Shown piece by piece: positions 50,123-58,739 of a DNA stretch of 64,000 nt. Location of the stretch: assembly GCF_033100795.1 (NCBI RefSeq), contig NZ_JAWLVI010000001.1, positions 186,001-250,000 on the forward strand, written 5' to 3'. Source of the DNA: Pseudothioclava sp033100795. Lineage in GTDB: Bacteria; Pseudomonadota; Alphaproteobacteria; Rhodobacterales; Rhodobacteraceae. How positions within the stretch are numbered: position 1 is the stretch's first letter; every line of letters starts with the position of its first letter. The translations under genes were made by a program, and so were the position numbers. The notes beneath the pieces are model-generated. The model worked only from the letters and a program-made list of their open reading frames with translations. It did no database searches and was not told the DNA's origin.

Positions 50123-51523
50123 TCAGGCCGCCTGCTCCTGGATCCGGGCGAGGCTTTCCTCTTTGCCCAGAACCAGCATCATATCGAAGACGCTGGGAGT
50201 TGCTGCACGCCCCGCAAGAGCGGCACGCAAGGGGCCAGCGAGCTTGCCGAAGCCAATTTCATGCGCCTCGGCGACACCATTCGCGGCCGCCTCCAACTCG
50301 TCTCGCGTCCAGCTAACATTTTGCAACTGCACAGTCAATTCTTTCAGTATACCACGGGATACTGGATCAAGGTTTTTGAGCGCCTTCTCTTCGATTTCCA
50401 AGGGGCGTTCCGCAAAGATAAAGTGAGCCTTTTCAAGGAGATCTGGGAAGGTCTTGGCGCGATCCTTCAGGCAAAACAGACTATCCGCCAACATACGACG
50501 CTGCGCCTCGGTCAAAGCGGGCCGTGCAGCCGCAGCAAGAAATGCCTCAATTTCAGGCAAAAGCGCGGAATCGTCTGTCGCGGCGATATGCTGGCCGCAG
50601 ATATTCTCGAGTTTTTTGAAATCGAGACGCGCCGGAGAGCGACCGATTCCTTTCAGGTCAAACCATTCCGTCGCTTGCGCATCGGTGAAAAACTCGTCGT
50701 CTCCGTGGCTCCAGCCAAGGCGGCACAGATAGTTGCGCATGCCAGACGCCGGGTAGCCCATCGCCTGATATTCCTCAAGCCCGACCGCGCCGTGGCGTTT
50801 CGACAGCTTTTTGCCATCGGGGCCGTGGATCAGCGGGATATGCGCGAAAACGGGCACCGCCCAATCCATCGCGTTATAGATCTGGATCTGACGCGCGGCA
50901 TTGGTCAGGTGGTCATCCCCGCGGATGACGTGGGTCACGCCCATATCGTGATCGTCGACAACAACAGCCAGCATATAGGTCGGCGTACCATCAGAGCGTA
51001 AACAAACCATGTCATCCAGCTGGTCATTGCGAATCGTGACCTCGCCCTGCACCTCGTCGCGGATCACGGTCTCGCCGTCGCGCGGGGCTTTCAGGCGCAC
51101 GGCATAGGGTGCATCGGGGTGGGTAGAAGGATCTGCGTCGCGCCAGGGGCTTTGGTAAAGGGTCGAGCGCCCGTCGGCGCGGGCCTCATCGCGGAAGGCC
51201 TGAATTTCGTCTTGCGTGGCAAAGCATTTATAGGCGCGGCCAGCGGCCAGCATTGCCTCGGCCACTTCGCGGTGGCGGGGTGCGCGGGCGAACTGGCTTA
51301 GCGGCTCGCCATCGTAATCGAGACCCAGCCAGTCCAGCCCTTTCAGGATCGCTGCCGTCGCCTCGGGGGTCGAGCGTTCGCGGTCGGTATCCTCGATCCG
51401 CAGCAGGAACTTGCCGCCACGGCCACGGGCGTAAAGCCAGTTGAACAGCGCCGTGCGCGCGCCGCCGATATGCAGATAGCCGGTCGGCGAGGGGGCAAAG
51501 CGGGTGACGATCTGGTCGCTCAT
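50123..51523 (-). CDS. gltX: Glutamyl-tRNA synthetase
   Basis: 466 residues, class I synthetase with 'PSPTGYLHIGGARTALFNWLYA' (HIGH at 18) and 'GKKLSKRHG' (KMSKS). It charges tRNA-Glu, and some alphaproteobacterial forms also charge tRNA-Gln. By hand count bases 50341-50700 (the C-terminal region) have about 53 percent G+C, against about 68 percent in a 60-base sample near 51361. It is the first gene of gltX-gltA. Confidence 0.95.
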   Translation of the reverse strand: MSDQIVTRFAPSPTGYLHIGGARTALFNWLYARGRGGKFLLRIEDTDRERSTPEATAAILKGLDWLGLDYDGEPLSQFARAPRHREVAEAMLAAGRAYKCFATQDEIQAFRDEARADGRSTLYQSPWRDADPSTHPDAPYAVRLKAPRDGETVIRDEVQGEVTIRNDQLDDMVCLRSDGTPTYMLAVVVDDHDMGVTHVIRGDDHLTNAARQIQIYNAMDWAVPVFAHIPLIHGPDGKKLSKRHGAVGLEEYQAMGYPASGMRNYLCRLGWSHGDDEFFTDAQATEWFDLKGIGRSPARLDFKKLENICGQHIAATDDSALLPEIEAFLAAAARPALTEAQRRMLADSLFCLKDRAKTFPDLLEKAHFIFAERPLEIEEKALKNLDPVSRGILKELTVQLQNVSWTRDELEAAANGVAEAHEIGFGKLAGPLRAALAGRAATPSVFDMMLVLGKEESLARIQEQAA

Positions 51524-51641
51524 GGGGCAGCCTTTCTTAACGCCTCTTAGGGATTGCCAAGGCGCATTAACCTTTCGGAAACCATAAGCCCGTAGGCTTT
51601 CTCGGGTGGATGCATAAGCAGCCTTGCGCGGAGAAACAAGC

Positions 51642-53726
51642 GTGGGAACAGCGGGCGGAGGGCAGGTCGCGCCGTTACGGGCGGGAAATTCCCCTTTTCA
51701 GTGGATTTGGCGCGTGTCGGGTGCGCTGGCGGCGGCGCGCGCCGATCTGGTGCTGTGGCTGCCCATCGGGCTTGGCTGCGGAATCGGGGGGTATTTTGCA
51801 CTGCCCGTCGAGCCGGAGATCGGGGCGCTTATGGCGTTGGCCTGTGTCGCGCTGCTTGCGCTTTGGGCTTGGGCGCGCGGCGCAGTTTGGGGGCAGCTTC
51901 CGGCGGCGGTTCTGGCGATGATGATGCTTGGGGTTTTGCTGGCCGCCTTGCGCGCGCAATCGGTAGCCGCGCCGGTGCTGGAGGGGCGGTATTACGGGCC
52001 GGTCGAGGGGCGGGTTGTCGCGATCGACCGCTCGGCCAAGGATGCGCCGCGCCTGACGCTGGACGGGGTCTATCTCCCCACAGTGGCGACGGAGGTTACG
52101 CCTGCACGGGTGCGCGTGGCGCTTTACGGAGATCAACCCGCGTTGCCCGACCCCGGACAACGCGTCATGCTGACCGCGCATTTGCAGCCCCCCAACGGTC
52201 CGGCCTCGCCCGAAGGGTTCGACTTCCGCCGTCTCGCATGGTTTCAGGAGCTTGGTGGTTTGGGCTACACCCGCGCGCCGGTTCTGATTACTGCGCCTGC
52301 GGCGGAGAATGACCGCTTGCTGGCGGGGTATCGGTTGCGCTTGCGCCTGTCTGCGGCGGTTCAGGCGCGGCTTGCAGGGCAGGAGGGCGCGGTCGCGGCG
52401 GCGCTTCTGACCGGAGACCGCTCGGGGATTTCCGAGCGAACCCGCCAGATCATGCGCGATTCGAACCTGTTTCATGTGATTGCTATTTCGGGGCTTCATA
52501 TGGGGCTGGTGGTGGGCTTTGTCTTCGGGCTGGTGCGCTATGGGCTGGCGCTTGTGCCACCCATAGCGTTGCGCTGGCCGGTCAAGAAAATCGCGGCGGT
52601 TCTGGCGCTGATCGCGGCGGGTGTTTACCTTTGGGTCGCAGGGGCGCAGGTCGCGACGCAGCGCGCCTTTATCATGGCGGCGGTGATGCTGGTGGCGGTG
52701 ATGCTGGATCGGCGCGCGATCAGCCTGCGGACGGTGGCTCTGGCAGCATTGCTGATCCTGCTCTGGCGTCCCGAAAGCCTTGTCGAGCCGGGGTTCCAGA
52801 TGTCCTTTGCGGCGACTGTCGCGCTTATCGTGGCGTTTGAACATTGGTCGCGCGTCGCGCCCCATATCCCACGCGTGATCCGGCCAGTGGCGATGCTGGT
52901 GCTGACCTCGGTCGTGGCGGGGCTGGCGACCGCGCCGGTTACGGCGGCGCATTTCCATCGGGTTTCGGAATACGGGTTGCTGGCGAACCTTCTGGCGGTG
53001 CCCTTGATGGGGACGGTTGTGATGCCTGCGGGCGTTCTGGCGGGGTTGTTGGCGCCCCTTGGCCTGTCAGGGGCGGCGCTTTGGGTGATGGGCAAGGGCA
53101 TCGCGTGGATGCTCTGGGTGGCCGAGATGGTCGCGGGGCTGGAAGGCGCGGTCTTTGCGGTGCCCGCGCCGCCGTGGTTTGTGCTGCCCGTGTTGGCTCT
53201 GGCGGCGGCAGGGGCAATTCTGGGCGGGCGTGTGCTGCGCGGGGGGGCGGTTGCCGCGCTGATTTTCGCTTTATTGAAATGGGGTTACGCCCCGCGCCCA
53301 GATTTGTTGCTCGCGCCCGAAGGAGAGCTTATCGCCCTGCGCGGGGCCGAGGGGTTAACGCTGTCGAAACCCGTGGCGCGATTTGTTGCGGGACGCTGGC
53401 TAGAGGCGGATGGCGATGCGACCGCGCCGGAAAGGGCTGCAAAGCGGGCGGGGTTCAGCGGAGAAAAGGCGCTGCGTCGGGCAAGCCTCAACGGGCGCAC
53501 CGTGGTGCATCTGACAGGAAAAACCGCCGAGGATCACCTGCCCGAAACCTGCGCTGGCGGCGCGATTGTGGTGATGAACCGCTATGCGCCGCGCGGGGAC
53601 TGGTCAGGTTGCGACCTGTGGGACAAGCGTCGGCTGGATAAGACCGGGGCGTCCGCCCTGATGCCCGACGGGCGCTGGCTGACCGCGACCGAGAGCGCGG
53701 GCGCGCGTCCTTGGGGGCGTCAATAG
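51642..53726 (+). CDS. comEC: ComEC/Rec2-family DNA uptake protein
   Basis: 694 residues. Many membrane helices, an N-terminal DUF4131 region and a central competence domain ('VAAALLTGDRSGISERTRQIMRDSNLFHVIAISGLHMGLV'). The beta-lactamase-like C-terminal nuclease domain is short and lacks the usual HxHxDH. The GTG at 51642 is chosen because GGAGA lies 7 bases upstream; a TTG at 51624 is possible. It forms the DNA channel in natural transformation. The 3' end overlaps lexA by 7 bases. Confidence 0.9.
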   Translation: MGTAGGGQVAPLRAGNSPFQWIWRVSGALAAARADLVLWLPIGLGCGIGGYFALPVEPEIGALMALACVALLALWAWARGAVWGQLPAAVLAMMMLGVLLAALRAQSVAAPVLEGRYYGPVEGRVVAIDRSAKDAPRLTLDGVYLPTVATEVTPARVRVALYGDQPALPDPGQRVMLTAHLQPPNGPASPEGFDFRRLAWFQELGGLGYTRAPVLITAPAAENDRLLAGYRLRLRLSAAVQARLAGQEGAVAAALLTGDRSGISERTRQIMRDSNLFHVIAISGLHMGLVVGFVFGLVRYGLALVPPIALRWPVKKIAAVLALIAAGVYLWVAGAQVATQRAFIMAAVMLVAVMLDRRAISLRTVALAALLILLWRPESLVEPGFQMSFAATVALIVAFEHWSRVAPHIPRVIRPVAMLVLTSVVAGLATAPVTAAHFHRVSEYGLLANLLAVPLMGTVVMPAGVLAGLLAPLGLSGAALWVMGKGIAWMLWVAEMVAGLEGAVFAVPAPPWFVLPVLALAAAGAILGGRVLRGGAVAALIFALLKWGYAPRPDLLLAPEGELIALRGAEGLTLSKPVARFVAGRWLEADGDATAPERAAKRAGFSGEKALRRASLNGRTVVHLTGKTAEDHLPETCAGGAIVVMNRYAPRGDWSGCDLWDKRRLDKTGASALMPDGRWLTATESAGARPWGRQ

Positions 53727-54418
53727 CTGCGGATCAGCCCGACTAGGCGGCCCTGAACCTTGACCTGATCGTCGCGCAGAAGGCGCGTTTCATAGGCGGG
53801 GTTTGCGGCCTCAAGTGCGATCATCCCGTTGCGGCGGTAGAAGCGCTTGAGCGTCGCCTCGTGCCCCTCGACCAAAGCCACAACAATATCGCCGTTATCA
53901 GCCGTGCCTTGCGAGCGGATCACGACAACATCGCCGTCATTGATCCCCGCCTCGATCATCGAGTCGCCCTTGACCTCTAGCGCGTAATGCTCGCTCCGGC
54001 CCGACACCATCGACCCCGGCACGGCGACGTGGTGTGACACCTCGGAAATCGCTTCGATTGGCACACCGGCGGCAATTCGCCCCATCACCGGCAGTTCAAG
54101 CGCGCCTGCGGCCTCGATCGTCATCGCGCCGCGCGGCGGGTCGGTCTTGTCGCCTTCGATCACCTTGGGCGCGAAGCCCGTGCGCGCCCCCTTGGCCTCC
54201 AGCGCCTCGGGGAGCTTCACAATCTCAATGGCGCGCGCGCGATGGGCGAGGCGGCGGATGAAGCCGCGTTCCTCCAGTGCCGTAATCAGCCGGTGGATGC
54301 CCGATTTCGAGCGCAGATCCAGCGCGTCCTTCATTTCGTCGAACGAAGGAGGAACGCCGTCTTTCGCCATCCGCTTTTGGATAAATTCCAGCAATTCCAT
54401 CTGCTTGCGCGTCAACAT
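53720..54418 (-). CDS. lexA: SOS repressor LexA
   Basis: 232 residues. A winged-helix DNA-binding domain (1-65), a linker and an S24 peptidase domain. Self-cleavage would fall at A117-G118 ('RIAAGVPIEA'). The catalytic dyad is S153 ('KGDSMIE') and K191 ('ATLKRFYR'). It represses DNA-damage genes and responds to RecA. Its promoter carries three GTTC repeats. It is downstream of moeA on the same strand. Confidence 0.97.
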   Translation of the reverse strand: MLTRKQMELLEFIQKRMAKDGVPPSFDEMKDALDLRSKSGIHRLITALEERGFIRRLAHRARAIEIVKLPEALEAKGARTGFAPKVIEGDKTDPPRGAMTIEAAGALELPVMGRIAAGVPIEAISEVSHHVAVPGSMVSGRSEHYALEVKGDSMIEAGINDGDVVVIRSQGTADNGDIVVALVEGHEATLKRFYRRNGMIALEAANPAYETRLLRDDQVKVQGRLVGLIRSY

Positions 54419-54449
54419 GAGACTATCCTCGCGAAGAAAACCATCAAGA

Positions 54450-54475
54450 GTTCACTTGATGTTCTAATGCTGTTC
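54450..54475. promoter_or_regulatory. LexA operator with three in-phase GTTC repeats
   Basis: GTTC occurs at 54450-54453, 54461-54464 and 54472-54475, each 11 bases apart. Two overlapping GTTC-N7-GTTC boxes, the SOS consensus of alphaproteobacteria, are formed. They lie 32 bases upstream of the lexA ATG, as expected for autoregulation. Confidence 0.85.
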
Positions 54476-54496
54476 CGCTTTCGTGTCAACTCGGGC

Positions 54497-55681
54497 TTAG
54501 CGTAACGGGATAAACTGCACCTCGTCACCTGCTTTGCGCGGACCATCGCCAAGCGGACGGATCAGAAGCGCGTCTGCCTCGGCCAGAACCGAGAGCATGG
54601 CGGAATCCTGATTGTCGAAGGGGGTGATCACCGGCAGGGCCGCGCCTTCGGTCAGCCGCGCGCGCATGTAGTGGGTGCGCGGGCCGGTGGGGCCGGTGTC
54701 GCGGCCCAAAACGGCGGCGCGCGTCTGGTGGCCCGCGTCCAGCCCCAGCATCCGGTGGATCATCGGGATCAGGAACAGATGCGCGCAAACGGCGGCAGAG
54801 ACCGGATTGCCCGGCAGGCCGAGCATCGCGGCCTTGCCCATACGCCCCGCCATCAGGGGCTTTCCGGGGCGCATCGCAAGCTTCCAGAAGCTGCGCTCAA
54901 GGCCCAGTTCTGCCGCGACTTCGCCCACATGGTCATGCTCGCCAACCGAAGCCCCGCCCGAGGTCAGCACCAGATCGGCGCCCTCGGCCAGCGCGAAAAC
55001 CGTGCGCAGGCTTTCATGCGTGTCTTGCGCGATCGGCAACATCCGCACGGTGGCACCTGCAGCTTCAGCAAGGGCGCCCACGATAAAGTTGTTCGAGCAG
55101 ATGATCTGATCCGGCCCGGGGGCTTCTCCGGGCATCACCAGCTCGTCGCCGGTCGAGATGATCGCGATCTCGGGACGGCGGCGGACCTCGACGCTTGCGA
55201 CATTCATCGCGGCCAGAAGCCCCAGATCGGCGGCAGTCAGCGGGCGAGCAGGGTGGAACTCTTGCCCTTCGGCAAAGTCCTGACCGCGCGGGCGGATGTT
55301 GTCGCGCGGATCAAGATCGGCGCCAAGGGTGATCGTCTCGCCCTCGCGGGTGACGTTTTCCTGCAGCACGACGATGCCGCCCTCGGCGGGCGCGGGCGCG
55401 CCGGTGAAGATGCGGACGCACTGACCCGCGCCAAGCGTTCCGCCAAAGCTGCGCCCGGCAGCGGATTCCCCGATAACCGCCAGCGTGGCATTCGGCTGGT
55501 GGTCCGCCGATGCCAGCCAGTAGCCATCCATCGCAGAGCCAGAAAACGGCGGCTGTGTCAGGCGAGCCTTGGCAGGCGCGGCCATCACGCGGCCCAAAGC
55601 GGCCCGCAACGGCACGCTTTCGGACCCGAGCGGCGCGACCAGATCCAGAACCAATGCCAGCGCCTCTTCCACCGAAATCAT
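54497..55681 (-). CDS. moeA: Molybdopterin molybdenumtransferase MoeA
   Basis: 394 residues. Four-domain MoeA with 'PPFSGSAMDGYWL' and 'STGDELVMPGE', 'SGGASVGEHDHV' and 'GLPGNPVSAAV' motifs. It inserts molybdate into adenylated molybdopterin, giving Moco for SoxC among others. The ATG at 55681 is preferred over in-frame upstream codons, as AAGG is found about 9 bases before. It lies 16 bases downstream of moaC. Confidence 0.95.
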   Translation of the reverse strand: MISVEEALALVLDLVAPLGSESVPLRAALGRVMAAPAKARLTQPPFSGSAMDGYWLASADHQPNATLAVIGESAAGRSFGGTLGAGQCVRIFTGAPAPAEGGIVVLQENVTREGETITLGADLDPRDNIRPRGQDFAEGQEFHPARPLTAADLGLLAAMNVASVEVRRRPEIAIISTGDELVMPGEAPGPDQIICSNNFIVGALAEAAGATVRMLPIAQDTHESLRTVFALAEGADLVLTSGGASVGEHDHVGEVAAELGLERSFWKLAMRPGKPLMAGRMGKAAMLGLPGNPVSAAVCAHLFLIPMIHRMLGLDAGHQTRAAVLGRDTGPTGPRTHYMRARLTEGAALPVITPFDNQDSAMLSVLAEADALLIRPLGDGPRKAGDEVQFIPLR

Positions 55682-55697
55682 TGTTTTTCTACCTTCG

Positions 55698-56168
55698 TTA
55701 TGCTTCGTAACGGCCTGATTTGCCGCCATCTTTCAGGGTTACGCGGATGCCGCCGATCTGCATCGACTTCTCGACCGCCTTGAGCATGTCATAGACGGTC
55801 AGCGCCGCTGCAGAGACCGCCGTCAACGCCTCCATCTCGACGCCGGTCTGACCCGAGGTTTTGACGGTCGCGGAAATCCGCACGCCGGGCAAATCGGGGT
55901 CAGGCGTCAGCTCAAGCGCGACTTTGGTGATCGGCAGGGGGTGGCACAGCGGGATCAGATCCGAGGTCTTTTTCGCCGCCATGATCCCCGCAATCCGCGC
56001 GATCCCCAGTACATCGCCCTTCTTGGCGGTGCCTTGCAGCACATAGTCCAGCGTCTCGGGGCGCATCATCACCGCGCCTTCGGCCACGGCCACGCGGTCG
56101 GTATGGGCTTTGTCCGAGACATCGACCATATGGGCCTGCCCCTGCGCGTCAAAATGGGTCAGGCTCAT
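55698..56168 (-). CDS. moaC: Cyclic pyranopterin monophosphate synthase MoaC
   Basis: 156 residues with 'KKTSDLIPLCHPLPI' and 'GQTGVEMEALTAVS', the MoaC active-site motifs. It produces cPMP, the first Moco intermediate, from the MoaA product. The ATG overlaps the trpC stop (ATGA), so Moco genes are read with trpGDC. Confidence 0.96.
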   Translation of the reverse strand: MSLTHFDAQGQAHMVDVSDKAHTDRVAVAEGAVMMRPETLDYVLQGTAKKGDVLGIARIAGIMAAKKTSDLIPLCHPLPITKVALELTPDPDLPGVRISATVKTSGQTGVEMEALTAVSAAALTVYDMLKAVEKSMQIGGIRVTLKDGGKSGRYEA

Positions 56169-56962
56169 GCGACCTCCAGCAGGGTTCGGGTGGCGGTTTC
56201 AACATCCGTCTGGCGCATCAGGCTTTCGCCGATCAGGAAGCGGCGCGCGCCGACAGCGGCCATATCGGCCAGATCGGCGGGCGTGAATATCCCGCTTTCG
56301 CAAACCAGATCGCGACCCGCGTCAAGGATTGCGGGGGCCAGTTCGCGCGTAACATCCAGCGTTACCTCGAAGGTCTTGAGGTTACGGTTATTCACCCCCA
56401 GAAGCGGGGACTTCAGGCAGTTCAGCGCGCGGTCCAGCTCGGCGCGGTCATGGACCTCGATCAGCACATCCATGCCCCAACCGAAGGCCGCATCCTCAAG
56501 CTCGACCGCCAGCGCATCCTCGACCGACGCCATGATGATCAGAATGCAATCTGCCCCCCAGGCGCGGGCCTCGGCGACCTGATAGGTGTCATAGAGGAAA
56601 TCCTTGCGCAGCGCGGGCAGAGAACAGGCGCTGCGGGCGGCACGCAGGAACTCGGGCGCGCCCTGGAACGAGGGCGTGTCGGTCAGCACGGACAGGCAGG
56701 CCGCTCCGCCTGCCTCATAGGCGCGCGCCAGCGCGGGCGGGTCGAAATCGGGACGGATCAACCCTTTGGAGGGCGAGGCTTTCTTGATCTCGGCGATCAG
56801 CCCGTAGCCGGTTTCTGCCTTTGCGGCCAAGGCCTTGGCAAAGCCCCGCGTGGGGTCTTGCGCGCGGGCCTCTGCCTCGACCCCGCCCAAGGGACGCGCG
56901 GCTTTGGCGGCGGCGATTTCCTCAAGCTTATAGGCTTTGATCTTGTCGAGGATATTGCTCAT
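56165..56962 (-). CDS. trpC: Indole-3-glycerol phosphate synthase
   Basis: 265 residues, a (beta/alpha)8 barrel. 'LIAEIKKASPSKGLIRPDFDP' and 'ALRKDFLYDTYQVAEARAWGADC' hold the catalytic lysines; 'LLGVNNRNLKTFEV' and 'CESGIFTPADL' follow. It makes indole-3-glycerol phosphate. It lacks a fused TrpF. It overlaps trpD (ATGA). Confidence 0.97.
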   Translation of the reverse strand: MSNILDKIKAYKLEEIAAAKAARPLGGVEAEARAQDPTRGFAKALAAKAETGYGLIAEIKKASPSKGLIRPDFDPPALARAYEAGGAACLSVLTDTPSFQGAPEFLRAARSACSLPALRKDFLYDTYQVAEARAWGADCILIIMASVEDALAVELEDAAFGWGMDVLIEVHDRAELDRALNCLKSPLLGVNNRNLKTFEVTLDVTRELAPAILDAGRDLVCESGIFTPADLADMAAVGARRFLIGESLMRQTDVETATRTLLEVA

Positions 56963-57978
56963 TGGGCCTCCTGCGAGATGCGAACCAGCGTATCGAGCGC
57001 GTGCAACGCCTTACCCGAAGCGATGCTTTCCGCAGCCAGTTCGACTCCCGATTTCAGGTCGGAAACCTTATCCGCCACGATCAGCGCAGCAGCGGCGTTG
57101 AACAGAACCGCATCGCGATACGCCCCCGTCGCGCCTTCCAGAAGAGCGCGCAGGGCAGCGGCGTTCTCGGCTGGTGCACCGCCCAGAATATCGCGCAAGG
57201 GGTGAACGGGCAGCCCCGCATCCTCGGGGTGGATGGTGCGCCCCTTGATCTTGCCATCTTCGAGCACCGCAACCGAGGTCGGGCCGGTGATGGAAATCTC
57301 GTCCATCCCGTCCTCGCCATGCACGAGCCACGCCTTTTCCGACCCCAGATCCTTCAGCGTCTCGGCCATCGGGTAAATCAGGTCAGGCGCGAAAGCGCCG
57401 GTCAGCTGCCGCTTGACGCCAGCAGGGTTGGTCAGCGGCCCGAGGATGTTGAAAATCGTTTTGCAACCAAGCTCTTGGCGCACGGGCATCACATGTTTCA
57501 TCGCCGGATGGTGCATCGGCGCCATCATGAAACCGATCCCGGCTTCGGCGAGTGCGCGCTCAACGGTTTCTGCGCCCTTCATCACCTCGATCCCAAGCGC
57601 GCCAAGCGCATCCGCCGCACCCGATTTCGAGCTAAGATTGCGGTTGCCGTGCTTGGCGACCGGCACGCCTGCGCCCGCCACGACAAAGGCCGTCGCGGTC
57701 GAGATATTCAGCGTCCCCATCCCGTCGCCGCCGGTGCCGACAATATCCATCGCGCCTTCGGGGGCTTTGACGGGCACGCATTTCGCGCGCATCGTCGCGG
57801 CGGCGGCAGCGTATTCCGACACGGCCTCGCCGCGCGCGCGCATCGCCATCAGAAAGCCGCCCACTTGCGCGGGCGTCGCCTGACCCTCGAACAGCAACCC
57901 GAACGCCTCTTCCGCCTGCGAGCGGCTGAGCGGCCCTTCGGAGGCCGCGAAAATCAGGGGTTTCATCAAGTCGCTCAT
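56959..57978 (-). CDS. trpD: Anthranilate phosphoribosyltransferase
   Basis: 339 residues. 'DIVGTGGDGMGTLNISTATAFVVAGAG' is the PRPP-binding motif and 'KHGNRNLSSKSGAADALGALG' the anthranilate site. Second step of tryptophan synthesis. It overlaps both trpG and trpC by 4 bases. Confidence 0.97.
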   Translation of the reverse strand: MSDLMKPLIFAASEGPLSRSQAEEAFGLLFEGQATPAQVGGFLMAMRARGEAVSEYAAAAATMRAKCVPVKAPEGAMDIVGTGGDGMGTLNISTATAFVVAGAGVPVAKHGNRNLSSKSGAADALGALGIEVMKGAETVERALAEAGIGFMMAPMHHPAMKHVMPVRQELGCKTIFNILGPLTNPAGVKRQLTGAFAPDLIYPMAETLKDLGSEKAWLVHGEDGMDEISITGPTSVAVLEDGKIKGRTIHPEDAGLPVHPLRDILGGAPAENAAALRALLEGATGAYRDAVLFNAAAALIVADKVSDLKSGVELAAESIASGKALHALDTLVRISQEAQ

Positions 57979-58562
57979 GCGCTCACCTTTACCTTGGCCT
58001 CTTCGAGGAAGTTGCGGATCATCTGATGGCCGTGTTCAGAGGCAATCGACTCGGGGTGGAATTGCACGCCCTCGATCAGAAGCGTCTTGTGACGCAGTCC
58101 CATGATCGTGCCATCCTCAAGCCAGGCGGTGACCTCAAGGCAGTCGGGCAGGGTCTCGCGTTCGACCACCAGCGAGTGGTAGCGCGTCGCAAGGAAGGGC
58201 GAGGGCAGGCCGCGGAACACGCCTTTGCCTTCGTGGATGATCTCGCCCATCTTGCCGTGCACGATCTCGCCCGCGCGCACGACCTTGCCGCCGAATGCCT
58301 GACCAATCGTCTGATGGCCAAGGCAGACCCCCAAAAGCGGCACACCCGCCTCGGCAGCCGCCAGCGTCAGCGGCAGGCAGATCCCCGCCTGCGCCGGATC
58401 GCAAGGCCCGGGCGAGAGCACAATCGCTTCGGCCCCCATGCCCATCGCTTCTTGCACATCAAGCGCATCATTGCGCACGACGTTCACATCCGCGCCAAGC
58501 TCGCCAAAGTAATGGACAAGGTTGTAGGTAAAGCTGTCATAGTTATCGATGAGCAGAAGCAT
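57975..58562 (-). CDS. trpG: Anthranilate synthase component II (glutamine amidotransferase)
   Basis: 195 residues, class I amidotransferase with 'GVCLGHQTIGQAFGGKVV' (nucleophile C in GVCLGH) and 'GVQFHPESIASEHG' (His-Glu). It supplies ammonia to TrpE, encoded about 2 kb away on the same strand, and may also serve p-aminobenzoate synthesis. First gene of trpGDC-moaC-moeA. Confidence 0.95.
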   Translation of the reverse strand: MLLLIDNYDSFTYNLVHYFGELGADVNVVRNDALDVQEAMGMGAEAIVLSPGPCDPAQAGICLPLTLAAAEAGVPLLGVCLGHQTIGQAFGGKVVRAGEIVHGKMGEIIHEGKGVFRGLPSPFLATRYHSLVVERETLPDCLEVTAWLEDGTIMGLRHKTLLIEGVQFHPESIASEHGHQMIRNFLEEAKVKVSA

Positions 58563-58739
58563 GGCTCTCGGCTTTCGTCTTTGGCCCGGATGGGCTTTTC
58601 GGGGCTGTCTCCGGCATTTGGGGGTGAACCGGAAAATTCGTCGCGCTATAGATGGTCAGAGCCCTGCGTCGGGGTCAAGGGCTGAAAGCCCCGCGAAGGG
58701 CGCGGAAATGGGCAAAGAAACCGAGGGAGCAGGCAGAAG

